Shown: piece after piece, positions 51,928 to 60,352 of the stretch
How positions within the stretch are numbered: the stretch's first letter is position 1
Layout of the letters: each line of letters begins with the position of its first letter
Assembly: GCA_023415655.1 (NCBI GenBank)
Contig: JAEZKD010000125.1
Span: forward strand, 1-64,000
Reading direction: 5' to 3'
DNA length: 64,000 bases
Source of the DNA: Bacillota bacterium
GTDB taxonomy: Bacteria; Bacillota; Clostridia; Lachnospirales; Lachnospiraceae
Program-made: the position numbers and the translations under genes
Notes under the pieces: model-generated
What the model was told of the DNA's origin: nothing
The model's input: only the letters and a program-made list of their open reading frames with translations
Database searches by the model: none

Positions 51928-52617
51928 GTGGATAAAATACTAATAGTAGAAGATGAACAAGCAATTGCTGAGTTGGAGAAGGACTATCTAGAACTGTCAG
52001 GTTTTGATGTGACAATTGAAAATAGTGGTGATAAGGGTTTAGAAAAGGCATTGCAAGGAGATTACAAACTAATTATCCTAGACTTAATGCTACCTAAAGT
52101 GGATGGGTTTGAAATCTGTAAGAGGGTACGTGAAGAGAAGAATATTCCAATGATTATGGTATCTGCTAAGAAGGATGACATTGATAAGATTCGAGGACTT
52201 GGATTAGGCGCTGATGATTATATGACAAAGCCATTTAGCCCAAGTGAGCTTGTTGCGAGAGTAAAAGCACATCTTGCAAGATATGAGCGTTTGCTTGGTA
52301 GTGGAGTAAAAGAAAATGAAATCATCGAAATTCGTGGAATTAAAATTGATAAAACTGCACGTAGAGTTTATATCAATGGAGAAGAGAAGGCATTTACGAC
52401 AAAAGAGTTTGATTTACTTACCTTTTTAGCTGAGAATCCAAACCACGTATATACGAAGGAAGAATTATTCCAAGAAATTTGGGATATGGAGTCGATAGGG
52501 GACATTGCAACTGTAACCGTTCATATTAAAAAAATTCGTGAGAAAATTGAAGCGAATACATCAAAGCCTCAGTACATTGAAACAATCTGGGGTGTTGGAT
52601 ATCGATTTAAGGTGTAA
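51928..52617 (+). CDS. OmpR/PhoB-type response regulator
   Basis: The 229-residue protein has a receiver domain with the acidic pocket EDE (8-10), phosphoacceptor Asp52 (LIILDLMLPKVDG) and Lys in MTKPFSPSEL. A winged-helix DNA-binding domain follows (TKEFDLLTFLAENPNHVYTKEEL through YIETIWGVGYRF). It starts at GTG 51928 behind AAAGGAGGG. Together with the kinase upstream it forms one two-component system. A terminator lies about 125 bp after the stop codon, so no further gene belongs to the operon. Confidence 0.95.
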   Translation: MDKILIVEDEQAIAELEKDYLELSGFDVTIENSGDKGLEKALQGDYKLIILDLMLPKVDGFEICKRVREEKNIPMIMVSAKKDDIDKIRGLGLGADDYMTKPFSPSELVARVKAHLARYERLLGSGVKENEIIEIRGIKIDKTARRVYINGEEKAFTTKEFDLLTFLAENPNHVYTKEELFQEIWDMESIGDIATVTVHIKKIREKIEANTSKPQYIETIWGVGYRFKV

Positions 52618-52740
52618 AGAACTAATGATCAAACTAGAAAATGCCACAAAGTAAACACAAAAACAACAACGATTGAAAAAAGCCAAATTGGAACGATTTA
52701 AAGGTAACTCACCGGAATATAATTGAATGAACTAACAAAC

Positions 52741-52774
52741 AAATCAGGAGCCCGAAACTCCTGATTTTGTTATT
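52741..52774 (+). terminator. terminator after the two-component system
   Basis: AAATCAGGAG pairs with CTCCTGATTT around CCCGAAA, followed by a T-rich tract. The 120 bases between the regulator stop codon and this hairpin show nothing coding. Confidence 0.85.
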
Positions 52775-52883
52775 TAAGAGAGAAAAGGAGCTTGAGTATG
52801 AAGTGATGTATCAGTAAAAGCTTGTGGAGATTAGGATATATGATATAATTGCTTTAAAAAACTTGAATTTGGAGAAGTAGATT

Positions 52884-53897
52884 ATGACTGTAAATGAAGT
52901 AATTGATAAGAAATTTAGGGGCAGTGTTTATATTGTTCAAGATAGCAAGGTTTTATGTGAAAATGCAACTGGATTCGCTGATTTTGTAAATGAAATTCCT
53001 AATACAATAGAAACCAAATTTGCAAGTGCATCAGCTGGAAAAGTGTTTGTTGCTGTAGGAATATTACAGTTAATTGAGCAACGGAAAGTGAAATTTAATG
53101 ACACTTTGGGAGAACTTCTTGATATCGATTTAAAGGGTATTGATGCTGATGTAACGATAAAGCAATTATTAAATCATACTTCGGGCGTTCCGGACTATTT
53201 TGATGAGAGTATTATGGAAGAATATGAAGAGTTATGGATTGATTATCCTAATTATAAGATTAGACATAATAGTGATTTGCTTCCATTATTCATAAACAAA
53301 CCGATGATGTATCATAAAGGTGAAAAATTTCAATACAATAATTCGGGTTATGTATTGTTGGCAATGGTAATTGAAAAAATAACCGGTATGTATTTTGACG
53401 AATATTTGCAAAAAAACATTTTTGATGTGTGTAGTATGAATTCAACGGGTTATTATGAGTTAGATAGGCTACCAGCGAAATGTGCCAATAACTATATTTA
53501 TTCTGCAGATACAGATGATTACCGAACAAATATTTTCTCTGTTGATGTAAAAGGAACTGGGGCAGGTGGAGCATTTATCACTGTAAAGGATATTGCTAAA
53601 TTTTGGACTAATTTATTAGAGGGGAAACTAATCTCAAAAGATTTAGTTGCAAATATGCTTAGTAAACAAAGCGGAGATGGAAGTGATGACGAAGAGGGTT
53701 ACTATGGTTATGGTGTATGGATTATAGATAATCCTACTGGTAAAGATATTGCATACTTTCAAGGTTGTGACCCAGGAGTAAGTTTTATTTCCGAATATAA
53801 TCCTAATAGTGGTGTTATTTCTGTATTAGTAAGCAATTATGGAGATAATGTATGGAAAGAAATGCGAAAAATAAGAGAAGTTCTTTATAAGGAATAG
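52884..53897 (+). CDS. serine beta-lactamase-fold hydrolase
   Basis: The 337-residue protein belongs to the class C beta-lactamase/D-alanyl carboxypeptidase-like family. The nucleophile motif SxxK is SAGK (Ser50, Lys53), the second motif is Tyr151-Asn-Asn153 in FQYNNSGY, and LLNHTSGVPDYF is the usual family landmark. GAGGAFITVKDIAKFW follows the expected order. There is no signal peptide, so it is probably cytosolic, which argues against a resistance beta-lactamase and for an esterase or peptidase. A TTGTGG-16-TATAAT promoter precedes it. The substrate is unknown. Confidence 0.88.
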   Translation: MTVNEVIDKKFRGSVYIVQDSKVLCENATGFADFVNEIPNTIETKFASASAGKVFVAVGILQLIEQRKVKFNDTLGELLDIDLKGIDADVTIKQLLNHTSGVPDYFDESIMEEYEELWIDYPNYKIRHNSDLLPLFINKPMMYHKGEKFQYNNSGYVLLAMVIEKITGMYFDEYLQKNIFDVCSMNSTGYYELDRLPAKCANNYIYSADTDDYRTNIFSVDVKGTGAGGAFITVKDIAKFWTNLLEGKLISKDLVANMLSKQSGDGSDDEEGYYGYGVWIIDNPTGKDIAYFQGCDPGVSFISEYNPNSGVISVLVSNYGDNVWKEMRKIREVLYKE

Positions 53898-54000
53898 TAC
53901 ATAATAAAAGGGAGTTAGATGCTACATAAACTAAGTTTCACTGGACACATCCTATCTATAAAAAGTCTATTAGTTATGAATTAGAATCGATGTTAATCAT

Positions 54001-54029
54001 TTGACATTACATGGAAATAGCTATATAAT
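54001..54029 (+). promoter_or_regulatory. consensus promoter upstream of the lipoprotein leader
   Basis: TTGACA (54001-54006) and TATAAT (54024-54029) are exactly 17 bp apart, a perfect sigma-A consensus. Confidence 0.85.
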
Positions 54030-54136
54030 GGAAGCGCTGAAGTAGAAGGAATTACCTGATAAAGAAGCGCTTAAATCCATTCACTCTAAGAAGGTAGAGA
54101 TTCTACCGATAAGAGGAATCTTATATTTAGCGTATT

Positions 54137-54175
54137 AAGCTTTTGAAGGAGGTATATCTTCAAAAGCTTTTCTTT
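54137..54175 (+). terminator. terminator in the lipoprotein leader
   Basis: AAGCTTTTGAAG (54137-54148) pairs perfectly with CTTCAAAAGCTT (54158-54169), followed by TTCTTTTT. It stands between the only visible promoter and the downstream gene, so it may act as an attenuator. Confidence 0.85.
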
Positions 54176-54224
54176 TTACTTTCCAAGCTACGTAAGGTAG
54201 AATCATTATTTAGGAGGCTTTGAA

Positions 54225-55316
54225 ATGAGAAAGAAAATTGGTTTACTCGTATGCACATTACTATTAAGTGTAGCTACCTTTGCGGGATGCTCAAAAGAAG
54301 AGGACACTAAAACAACAGACGTGGTAGCTACTACTGAACCAACCAAGGAGGCCACACAAGAAGTAACCACGGAACCAACCAAGGAATTAGCTCAAGAAGT
54401 CACGCAAGAACCAGCCAAAGAAAAAAAGACAATTCAGGTTGCTGCGTTGAAAGGTCCAACCGCAATGGGTCTTGTATCAATGATTGATTTAAGTGAACAA
54501 GGAATGACAACAAATAATTACGAGCTAACCGTGGCAGGAGCAGCAGATGAAATTACGGCAGGTATCCTTAAGGGAGATTATAAAATAGCTGCAGTTCCAT
54601 GCAATCTAGCCTCAGTGTTGTATGCAAAGAGCAATGGTGGAATCAAGGTTGCAGGGATTAATACGCTTGGTGTATTGTACATAGTAGAAACTTCAGATAC
54701 AATTCAGAGTATTCAAGATCTAAAGGGTAAGACCATCTATTCCACAGGTAAGGGAACGACTCCAGAGTTTACGTTAAATTATCTTTTAAGAGCACATGGA
54801 ATTGATCCTGAAAAGGATGTAACGATTGAATATAAGTCAGAGGCAACCGAAGTTGCAGCAATTTTAAGTGAATCACAAAATGCAATTGCTATGTTACCTC
54901 AACCTTATGTTACAACTGTTATGATGAGCAATGATAAGGTAAGAATTGCACTTGATATAACAAAGGAATGGGAAGCTGTGAGTGAGAATGACAGCACGGT
55001 GATTACAGGAGTTTTAGTAGTAAACACTGCCTTTCTAGATGAGAATAAAGACGACGTAGATGCATTTTTATCCGAGTACCAAGCTTCTGTTGCATATGCA
55101 AACGAAGAGGTAGAAGCTACCTCAGAGTTAATTGAAAAATATGGAATCATCAAAAAAGCAGTTGCAATGCAAGCACTTCCATACTGTAACCTTGTTATGA
55201 TTCAAGGGGATGAGATGAAAACAAAGGTAAATGCTTATCTCCAAGTTTTATTTGATCAAGAACCAAGCTCTGTTGGTGGTAGCATGCCAGATGATGACTT
55301 TTTTTATCTACCATAA
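54225..55316 (+). CDS. substrate-binding lipoprotein, NMT1/THI5-like (NitT/TauT type)
   Basis: The 363-residue secreted lipoprotein has a signal peptide ending in FAGC (lipidated Cys22). A Thr/Glu/Pro-rich linker with TEPTKE and QEV repeats spans residues 25-68, then comes a periplasmic-binding fold. QSIQDLKGKTIYSTGKGTTPEFTLNYLL and AIAMLPQPYVTTVM are typical of NMT1/THI5-like proteins that bind small nitrogen or sulfur compounds, thiamine precursors or similar ligands. ATG 54225 follows AGGAGG. No ATPase or permease gene lies beside it; the next gene is an esterase 45 bp away. The ligand is unknown. Confidence 0.87.
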   Translation: MRKKIGLLVCTLLLSVATFAGCSKEEDTKTTDVVATTEPTKEATQEVTTEPTKELAQEVTQEPAKEKKTIQVAALKGPTAMGLVSMIDLSEQGMTTNNYELTVAGAADEITAGILKGDYKIAAVPCNLASVLYAKSNGGIKVAGINTLGVLYIVETSDTIQSIQDLKGKTIYSTGKGTTPEFTLNYLLRAHGIDPEKDVTIEYKSEATEVAAILSESQNAIAMLPQPYVTTVMMSNDKVRIALDITKEWEAVSENDSTVITGVLVVNTAFLDENKDDVDAFLSEYQASVAYANEEVEATSELIEKYGIIKKAVAMQALPYCNLVMIQGDEMKTKVNAYLQVLFDQEPSSVGGSMPDDDFFYLP

Positions 55317-55361
55317 AGCATAACATACCTAAAAGACTTCCATTACAAAAGGAGAGTAAAG

Positions 55362-56414
55362 ATGCAATTTCAATTGTCACATCCATTGATAGAGACCTCT
55401 GGAAGAATATTAGAGCATGAGAATATTTCCTATTTAGGATTTTCAGGTAGTTTTATTCGTTTTCAGATGCTCGGAACCAAAGCTAGCATTACCATTATCT
55501 CAGACTGTATGGAGCGAGAAGAGATCTATAATGCATGGTTTGAGGTATATTTGAATGGAGCTACAACTCCTCATAAGCGTTTTTGCTTACATAGTAAGGA
55601 AGCAGAATATATTCTTTTTGAATCAAGTATAGCTACCAATGTAACAATTCAATTACTTAGATTAACAGAATCTCAATATGCGACTTCAGGCATACGACAT
55701 ATTTTCATTGATGGAGACCTTATTCACCTTCCAAAGATAAAGTATAATGGTAGTATCGAATTCATTGGTGACTCTGTTACCTGCGGTTTTGGAAATGAAG
55801 CAGCAAATGCAGAAACACCGTTTACAACAGCGCAGGAAAATGTGACAAAAGCCTATGCATATTTGACTGCTCAAAAATTAAATCTGGAGTATCATCTTGT
55901 AGCTCATAGTGGGATTGGAGTTTTATCCTCTTATACACAAGAGGATGTTCCCAATGAATCGATATTAATGCCAGAGCTTTATCCTTATACTGATCTAGAT
56001 ACTTCACGATCACTTGGATTAAAGAATCCACCCTTATGGAATTTTGGAAAGTTTCAGCCAAAGATTGTAGTTGTGAATCTTGGAGCAAATGATAGAAGTT
56101 ATACAAAGGGAATAAAAGACAGAGTAGAACAATTTGGATGTCGTTATGAAGAATTTCTTGCGATGGTACGTAAGTTTCACCCAAATGCGCAAATTATCTG
56201 TTGTTTAGGAGTTACCGGTGATGAGCTATTCCCTGAGATTTGCAATCGGGTGGAGCATTATATTAGGATCAATCAAGAGGAAAAGATAGTAACATTACGT
56301 TTCCCATTACAGAATATTAAAGATGGAATTGGTGCTTGTAATCATCCTAGTATGAAAACACATGAAAAGATGTCAGAGCTTTTAGTGACCGAGATTAAAA
56401 AATATCTTATTTAG
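55362..56414 (+). CDS. SGNH/CE2-like carbohydrate esterase
   Basis: The 350-residue protein has the two-domain plan of family CE2 acetyl esterases: an N-terminal beta-sandwich (to about residue 125) and an SGNH hydrolase domain. EFIGDSVTCGFGNE contains Ser138, VVVNLGANDRSY is the third SGNH block, and NHPSMKTHEKMSELL contains His328 of the catalytic dyad. There is no signal peptide, so it would deacetylate imported oligosaccharides in the cytosol. It starts at ATG 55362 behind AAAGGAG, 45 bases after the lipoprotein gene, and may share its transcript. CE2 assignment is from motif order. Confidence 0.87.
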   Translation: MQFQLSHPLIETSGRILEHENISYLGFSGSFIRFQMLGTKASITIISDCMEREEIYNAWFEVYLNGATTPHKRFCLHSKEAEYILFESSIATNVTIQLLRLTESQYATSGIRHIFIDGDLIHLPKIKYNGSIEFIGDSVTCGFGNEAANAETPFTTAQENVTKAYAYLTAQKLNLEYHLVAHSGIGVLSSYTQEDVPNESILMPELYPYTDLDTSRSLGLKNPPLWNFGKFQPKIVVVNLGANDRSYTKGIKDRVEQFGCRYEEFLAMVRKFHPNAQIICCLGVTGDELFPEICNRVEHYIRINQEEKIVTLRFPLQNIKDGIGACNHPSMKTHEKMSELLVTEIKKYLI

Positions 56415-56423
56415 AATATAATC

Positions 56424-56463
56424 AAAAACAGAGGATAGGTGAAAGTTTTTCACCTATCCTCTG
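56424..56463 (-). terminator. terminator of pckA
   Basis: Arms 56429-56444 and 56448-56463 (CAGAGGATAGGTGAAA and complement) are perfect. On the minus strand the stem is followed by five T (56428-56424). It also stands after the converging esterase gene. Confidence 0.88.
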
Positions 56464-56490
56464 TTAGATTAGCAATATAATACGGATTGA

Positions 56491-58158
56491 TTATTCTAAT
56501 TCAGTAACAACCTTCTTAAGAGCAGCAAGTGCATCTTCTGGTAACTTATCATAGCCAGCTTTTGCAGTTTCCTTAGACTCTATGAAGTTAACACGGTCAA
56601 TCATTCGTGCTTTTAAGGTGGCTTTATATTGGGCATCATTCAAATCTGGAATGAAGCCTTCCCACTCAAAGATTTCAATGTCGGAGAATGGCCCCCAAGG
56701 TTTAAATTCAGCTTTTCCTTCTACAACAGCTTCAATCACACCTAAGGTATCCTTTGGCTGAACTTTCTTGCCCATGAAATCGCCAGTATTGATAATATAG
56801 CAATCTACATTGCGTTCAGCTACTAGCTTCTTAAACTTCACGTAGTCATTCGCTAATGGATAGGTTCTAAATGGATTTGCATATGGCTCTACGACCAATG
56901 CATTAGGATCAACACCTTGAGCAAGTCTTTCCGCTGAAGATCTCTTGGTTGCTAAGGTGGCACCCATAACAGAAGCTAAGGAAGCACCTTTTAACTTAAC
57001 AATAGGAGGAAGTGTTGGATCCTTCATAATCCAAAAGATTGCATTTACAGGTTCGTCAATCTTATCCACGCGATTTGCAGACCAAAGCTTGGATTTGATT
57101 GCACGACCATTACCATTTCGAATATCCTCTGTTACTAGAACTACTTTTCCATCTTCATCTATGGTCGCGGAACAATTTTGAGCGGTCAATAAATATTTAT
57201 TGTCTTCACAATAGGTAGGATAGTCTGCAGTCTTATCAAAATAAGTTGGTTCCATAGCAATGGAGGAACCAGTTTCTGTATTGATGATGAAGGCATCGTC
57301 ATGGAGTACGGTAACATCATATTTGCCATTGTGCTTGTTATGCGTAATCGTTGACTTGCCAGATCCTGAAAGACCGAATACAGAAGCAACATAGGATTTG
57401 CCATCTGCTAAGTTATATCTCTTTTGTCCACCATGACAGGAAGCATAACCATTCCGGTTAGCAATTGCCCAACCGATTGTTAAAGTACCTTTTTTATGTT
57501 CTCCAAAATATCTCATGCCAAGAATTGCAGCACAGTTATTTTCTGTATTGAAATAAGAGATACATTTTGGATCATAATTTGGATTGGTGGTACCAGTCCA
57601 CTGTGGATTAGAGAAAATATAAATATCAGGTTCATTACCAATTGGTTTTGAATTCTTGTACATCTTCACGTATTCATCCGACATATACTGGAAGTTAAGC
57701 ATCCAGGAGTACATAATATTTTCTTCGCCTTCTGGAATTAAAAGATGTGCTTTCACCATAAATTCAGGATCAAGACCGATATAAGCTTCTGCATGATACA
57801 GAGTCATCCATCTCGTATCATAGATAGCATCCATTACTATTTTGTCTAACTCTGTACAGTCAACGCCTGGCTCGCCAGCAATTCTTCTTGCAGCGGCATA
57901 GCGACCAGTAATAGAGCCATCATTAAAAAGAAGAACCTTTGCGTCTTTTTCAAGACCGAATTCCTCACCACGATAAACAGGCATGTCAGTAACAATCGTA
58001 CCTGGTGAGTTCTTTGCGAGCTCATATGCTTCTTTCAGAGTATTAACTTTAACAACATTGTTACCATAGAAAGCTGCTTCGATGATAGCACGAGTCTTTG
58101 AAAAACCTGGTTTTCCGGCGCCGATCTCATCATGTTTGTAATAAGCTTTTGTAGACAT
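56491..58158 (-). CDS. pckA: phosphoenolpyruvate carboxykinase (ATP)
   Basis: The 555-residue enzyme interconverts oxaloacetate and PEP with ATP/ADP. The kinase-1a P-loop is VFGLSGSGKSTIT (about 261-273), followed by VTVLHDDAFIIN for the metal-binding kinase-2 region. MRYFGEHKKGTLTIGWAIA and PTYFDKTADYPTY occur in the usual order. The sequence diverges from the enterobacterial enzyme, as clostridial forms do. In fermenting anaerobes it often runs toward oxaloacetate, conserving ATP. ATG 58158 follows GGAGGA. A consensus promoter 130 bp upstream leaves a long structured leader. It is monocistronic. Confidence 0.92.
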   Translation of the reverse strand: MSTKAYYKHDEIGAGKPGFSKTRAIIEAAFYGNNVVKVNTLKEAYELAKNSPGTIVTDMPVYRGEEFGLEKDAKVLLFNDGSITGRYAAARRIAGEPGVDCTELDKIVMDAIYDTRWMTLYHAEAYIGLDPEFMVKAHLLIPEGEENIMYSWMLNFQYMSDEYVKMYKNSKPIGNEPDIYIFSNPQWTGTTNPNYDPKCISYFNTENNCAAILGMRYFGEHKKGTLTIGWAIANRNGYASCHGGQKRYNLADGKSYVASVFGLSGSGKSTITHNKHNGKYDVTVLHDDAFIINTETGSSIAMEPTYFDKTADYPTYCEDNKYLLTAQNCSATIDEDGKVVLVTEDIRNGNGRAIKSKLWSANRVDKIDEPVNAIFWIMKDPTLPPIVKLKGASLASVMGATLATKRSSAERLAQGVDPNALVVEPYANPFRTYPLANDYVKFKKLVAERNVDCYIINTGDFMGKKVQPKDTLGVIEAVVEGKAEFKPWGPFSDIEIFEWEGFIPDLNDAQYKATLKARMIDRVNFIESKETAKAGYDKLPEDALAALKKVVTELE

Positions 58159-58426
58159 TTTGAAATCCTCCTATTATTGTAATCTTCCCTTAATTCACTT
58201 GTAAAAATGATAGGGTAATATGTAAGTAATGCAATGCGGTAACTACCGTTTGCAAAGGCGAATATGCCGTGGTGTCCTACAAAATCACACCATTTTCAGT
58301 ATAGGTTTAACAAAAGTAAATGTCAATACAAATGGGTGAAAAAGCAGTATTTTTAACGGTTGAATCACAAGTTATTAGACATTTATATACTATTTTTATC
58401 AGCTTTTCCCTTTATTAGAATAACTA
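58159..58426 (-). other. pckA leader and upstream region
   Basis: The transcript predicted from the promoter at 58326-58298 has a leader of about 130 nt. Two stems can form: GGTGT/ACACC near 58287-58267 and CGGTA/TACCG near 58252-58240. I recognise no riboswitch class. Upstream of the promoter no gene is visible up to the terminator at 58427. Confidence 0.5.
58298..58326 (-). promoter_or_regulatory. pckA promoter
   Basis: Reading leftward, TTGACA (58326-58321) and TATACT (58303-58298) are 17 bp apart. Confidence 0.8.
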
Positions 58427-58466
58427 GAAAAGCACTAGGAATTATAAACAATTCCAAGTGCTTTTC
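58427..58466 (-). terminator. terminator of the DUF885 lipoprotein gene
   Basis: GAAAAGCACTAGGAATT (58427-58443) pairs with AATTCCAAGTGCTTTTC (58450-58466) with one mismatch. On the minus strand it lies 27 bases past the stop codon and ends in a T-containing tail. Confidence 0.75.
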
Positions 58467-58492
58467 GATTATAATATTATCTTCCCCACAAT

Positions 58493-60214
58493 TTAATTGG
58501 ATAAACCTTTACGTAATAGTTCAAAAGGAGCCGGGCCAAAATCCAGATAATATTGATGAAAGTTTTTTAATGTAAAATCACTTCCCTGTACTTCCTTGGC
58601 TAGTGCTTTTAGTTCCATAATTTCGATATAACCAATGGAGTATGGTAGGTAAATTCCAGGTTCTGCAAGGATCGAGTAATAGATATTTTCTGCATCCTCT
58701 TCTGTAATTACATAGTTTCTCCAGAAGTTAACTGTCTTCTCTTTTGTCCAACCATCGTAGTGTATTCCAATATCGGTAAGTGAATAGAGGCAATGAATTG
58801 CAATCATATTCGCTTGTAGAAATTTTGCAAGATTTTCATTCAGTTTTGCTAGGCCGTAGGAGTAACATTCCACATACGTTGCCCATCCCTCATCGTAACC
58901 AGTTATATTGATGACACTACGTATTGGGTGCTTATTTTGTTGACTAAAGTAAACATTCTGATACAGATGACCTGGATAACCTTCATGAGCAACGGTTGGA
59001 AAGATTTTAGTCATATCATAGGCAGGAAGGTTGTTGATATAAATGTTATTGTTCGAAGCATCATCGATTGGTGGAACAATATACATCGCAGGACTTAAAT
59101 GATTTTGGAGCGACTCGTGAACATATTTGACTGAGTAGGAAACCGAGTCGATGGAAGGGAAATCTTCTTCCATTGCAGTTGCTAAATACTCCATAATATC
59201 ATTGGGATCCTCATATGGGAATACCAAGTTCTGATATTGCTGATATAACGTGGAATCTTGAATGCTTAAGGTTGTAAGAACTGCGAAGCATTGATTTAGG
59301 GTTGATTTTAATGCTGTTTTCATCTCATTTACAGTTTTACTGGAACCGGTTGAGGATTGGACCATGAGTTCATAATATTCCTTTCCTCCCTCAAAGTAGC
59401 ATAGGCCGTTGGAATTCTTACCTGTACCCTTAAGTGCAGTCAGAGTATCAATGAGTGTTTGATAAGCTGGGATAACACTGTGTAACACAGCATCTCGATT
59501 GGCTTCTTCCAATAAGAGCTTTTCCTTTAAGGTTAACCCTTCAAAAGTAGAGAGCTTTTCATTAAAATAACTGATTAAAAAATTGGTTTCTGGATTGGCA
59601 ATAAAGTCTTTGCACTGAGAAATAATAGAATCCGCGACCTCATCACACATAAAATAACCACTCTTTGATTTTTCAATCTCATAATCACAAATCTGTGTAA
59701 AGTAATTACTAACGCAATTTAATAACTCAATGTAGGTATGAATGTCATCTTTCGTAGAGAAGGCATATTCCGCGAGTAGTATTGGTAATTGAGCTTGTAA
59801 CCCTGTGGTAGGACCGAGTTGATCGTGTAAAAAAGTGTATTTTCCGCAAGAAAGGGAACTGTTTAAGCTTTGTTTTAAGATATAGTATGTAGTCTGACTG
59901 TCGCCATCGAGTGTATCAGGATTGATTTTATTAAGTTTAGCCAATGAGTTTTCCGTATCAACAAGATCTGTCTGCATCTGCTTCACAGAATATGTTCCAA
60001 GCGTAGTCTTTTTATGCTTTATTCCGTAGTTTTCTGGATGAGCTAGAAGATAGTGTAGAGAAAGGCTATCAGAAGTAGCCTGCTGGATAAATATATCATT
60101 AATCAACTCATTAAACTGTTCTTGATCCGTCCTTTTATTACAACCACATACACTTATAACTATTAGGGCTGTAAGTAGTAAAATACTAATTATTCTTTCG
60201 CATAAGCGTTTCAT
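58493..60214 (-). CDS. DUF885 family putative metallopeptidase lipoprotein
   Basis: The 573-residue protein starts at ATG 60214 behind AGGAGGAG; the frame extends to 60247. The signal peptide ends ISVCGC, giving lipidated Cys25, so it is anchored on the outer face of the membrane. The DUF885 core contains the zinc-like motif VAHEGYPGHLYQ near residue 405, with GYDEGWATYVECYSYGLAKL downstream supplying the expected Glu. The family is related to gluzincin-type peptidases; substrates are generally unknown. It has its own terminator and diverges from the FliK-like gene. Confidence 0.88.
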   Translation of the reverse strand: MKRLCERIISILLLTALIVISVCGCNKRTDQEQFNELINDIFIQQATSDSLSLHYLLAHPENYGIKHKKTTLGTYSVKQMQTDLVDTENSLAKLNKINPDTLDGDSQTTYYILKQSLNSSLSCGKYTFLHDQLGPTTGLQAQLPILLAEYAFSTKDDIHTYIELLNCVSNYFTQICDYEIEKSKSGYFMCDEVADSIISQCKDFIANPETNFLISYFNEKLSTFEGLTLKEKLLLEEANRDAVLHSVIPAYQTLIDTLTALKGTGKNSNGLCYFEGGKEYYELMVQSSTGSSKTVNEMKTALKSTLNQCFAVLTTLSIQDSTLYQQYQNLVFPYEDPNDIMEYLATAMEEDFPSIDSVSYSVKYVHESLQNHLSPAMYIVPPIDDASNNNIYINNLPAYDMTKIFPTVAHEGYPGHLYQNVYFSQQNKHPIRSVINITGYDEGWATYVECYSYGLAKLNENLAKFLQANMIAIHCLYSLTDIGIHYDGWTKEKTVNFWRNYVITEEDAENIYYSILAEPGIYLPYSIGYIEIMELKALAKEVQGSDFTLKNFHQYYLDFGPAPFELLRKGLSN

Positions 60215-60352
60215 TGTCGCTCCTCCTAAGACTGCAATTGATAACATCTATACTAAATGTATTCATTTTCGGACTAAGATATTAAGCTTTTTTAAAAACA
60301 ATCCGAAATAAAGGGTAATGAAATTATCATACATAAAGTGAGAGTGAAATCG

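Larger units (their letters stand above)
53898..54224 (+). other. leader region of the lipoprotein gene with possible gene remnant
   Basis: A consensus promoter (54001-54029) starts a transcript that reaches a strong terminator at 54137-54175, only 50 bases before the lipoprotein gene. Within it, 54031-54138 reads in one frame as MEALK, a stop, then KELPDKEALKSIHSKKVEIL and an aromatic tail, which looks like a decayed coding fragment. Confidence 0.5.

Noticed and set aside
53898..54000. Coding potential between the beta-lactamase-fold gene and the lipoprotein leader
   Set aside because: Only a short frame of about 20 codons is present, with no ribosome-binding site and no recognisable similarity.
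58360..58575. Rightward 71-codon frame between pckA and the DUF885 gene
   Set aside because: It overlaps the terminator hairpin and the end of the DUF885 gene, has no ribosome-binding site and gives a low-complexity hydrophobic peptide.
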